Assembly (NCBI GenBank): GCA_016222805.1
Contig: JACRQG010000008.1
Location: forward strand, 372,001 to 436,000
DNA from: Verrucomicrobiota bacterium
GTDB lineage: Bacteria > Verrucomicrobiota > Verrucomicrobiia > Opitutales > Opitutaceae
Reading direction: 5' to 3'
DNA: 64,000 bases
Shown here: piece by piece, positions 63,231 through 64,000 of the stretch
Layout: every line of letters begins with the position of its first letter
Numbering within the stretch: the stretch's first letter is position 1
Position numbers and translations under genes: made by a program
The notes under the pieces: model-generated
Told to the model about the DNA's origin: nothing
Seen by the model: only the letters and a program-made list of their open reading frames with translations
Databases searched by the model: none

Positions 63231-64000
63231 TTGAAGGCGATGGTATACGTGGCGATCAACTGGCGGCCAAGGGCGACGTTGCCGTCCGGACCGATGTACA
63301 GCTTGTCCGTGAGGTTGTTGCCGTTGAGCCGCAGCGTGTGGGCGAAACGGCCGCGGCGCCAGGCGTAGCTGGCAAAGCCGGCGTAGATCTGGCGCGCGGC
63401 TCCTTCCTCGTAGCGGCGGGCCGCGGTGGCGTTGGCCCGCACGAAACCCCCGGTGTAGCGCAGCGAGGCGCCAAGGCTCAGGCCGGACAGCGGGCCGGTG
63501 AACTTGTAGCGGGCGGAAAACGCGCCGGTCGTGCGTGGCACGCTGACCTTCCGCGTGCCGCGCAGGGCGGCATTGGACGACGCCAGCACCCGGGCATCCA
63601 GATAGCTGCCGCCGGCGACCAGCATGAGCGCGTCCGTCGCCTTCCAACTCGTCTCGCCCTCGACCCCGCGGACCCGTTCGCGCCCGGACCCGAGAAACTC
63701 GGGCAGGCCGTTGCCGATGATGAAGTCGGGGTTGGTCTGCCCGATGTTGCGCTTCTCGATCTCGAAGACCGAGAGCGTCGCGCCCATCCGGCGCCCGGCG
63801 GAGTAGGACTTGAAACCCGCCTCGAGCCCGCGCCCCTGTTCGTTGGGGATGGTGGTGCCGGTGTTGCGATCGACGGTGATGTTGGTGTTGAAGGACGTGC
63901 TGCGGTTGGCGAAGGCGACCAGGGCGTCGCCCGCGAGCTTCACGTTGGCCCCCAGGCTGTGCGTCCATCCGTCCGCCGTCCCGAAGGTGAAACGATCGAC
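63227..64000 (-). CDS. TonB-dependent receptor, C-terminal part (cut by window end)
   Basis: Open frame of 257 residues reaching the last base of the window; the start lies beyond it. The sequence is amphipathic beta barrel with alternate aromatic residues (VDRFTFGTADGW, YTIAFK end with a terminal aromatic-basic pattern), ending in the usual outer-membrane style. The stop overlaps the MFS transporter's GTG start. It belongs with the locus that runs to 48972. Confidence 0.85.
   Translation of the reverse strand, partial: VDRFTFGTADGWTHSLGANVKLAGDALVAFANRSTSFNTNITVDRNTGTTIPNEQGRGLEAGFKSYSAGRRMGATLSVFEIEKRNIGQTNPDFIIGNGLPEFLGSGRERVRGVEGETSWKATDALMLVAGGSYLDARVLASSNAALRGTRKVSVPRTTGAFSARYKFTGPLSGLSLGASLRYTGGFVRANATAARRYEEGAARQIYAGFASYAWRRGRFAHTLRLNGNNLTDKLYIGPDGNVALGRQLIATYTIAFK

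Overview
The window looks like chromosomal DNA of a high-GC Verrucomicrobium, most likely from the Opitutaceae. Four things point there: a small VPDSG-CTERM-type sorting-signal protein, a perfect copy of the verrucomicrobial LexA operator (TGTTC-N4-GAACA), the mix of TonB receptors, CxP(S/T)R sulfatases and Tat-exported enzymes, and a two-copy C-terminal repeat protein of a kind common in that group (the last two are family recollection, not a search). No rRNA, tRNA, CRISPR array, insertion sequence or prophage gene was found. Many neighbouring genes share ATGA or GTGA stop/start overlaps, so tight translational coupling is common here.

Region 1 (1-14.2 kb) is mostly housekeeping and stress functions. 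It opens with the end of a surface Ig-domain protein, followed by a ferritin-like DUF2202 / membrane cytochrome b-like DUF4405 pair divergent from a tiny repeat protein. Next come an ECF sigma / membrane anti-sigma-like / DUF3106 operon, a haem-binding DUF3365 protein with a rhodanese, prmB with a rhomboid-like zinc-ribbon protein, a radical SAM gene carrying a LexA box on its start codon and followed by an SRAP (YedK/HMCES) gene, and lptF/G. Region 2 (14.4-27.0 kb) is an envelope-polysaccharide block read leftwards. It holds an O-antigen ligase/polymerase-like protein, an undecaprenyl-phosphate sugar transferase, a GT39-type membrane glycosyltransferase and HU, then a tightly coupled set: pseudopilin, membrane protein, GT4, ArnA-type formyltransferase, ArnA-type dehydrogenase, ArnD-type deformylase and a DUF418 membrane protein. 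A 54-aa CTERM mini-protein with a sigma-54-like promoter lies at its left end.

Region 3 (27.2-48.9 kb) is mixed: a TVP38 protein coupled to xseA, a Fur-box-controlled siderophore receptor, an AraC regulator, a sulfatase divergent from a LamG protein plus four-carbon-acid sugar kinase, an aminotransferase, an old-yellow-enzyme reductase, a Gfo/Idh/MocA dehydrogenase plus sugar isomerase divergent from a GntR/FCD regulator, a secreted tricorn-type protease, and a YbaK deacylase.

Region 4 (48.9-64.0 kb, all leftward) looks like one glycan-use locus. In order of transcription it has a TonB receptor (cut by the window end), an ACS-type MFS transporter, a Tat-exported endo/exonuclease/phosphatase-fold enzyme, an FAD oxidoreductase, a sialidase with a LamG-like end, a second TonB receptor, a Tat-exported alpha-toroid protein broken by a frameshift, an alpha/alpha-barrel protein and a sulfatase. 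Four GTAG-headed REP hairpins, all in one orientation, sit in its gaps; one of them lies inside the 5' part of the sulfatase gene. A different repeat, a pair of TGTCACC hairpins exactly 54 bp apart, occurs twice in the window, and one copy is translated in frame inside the sugar transferase.
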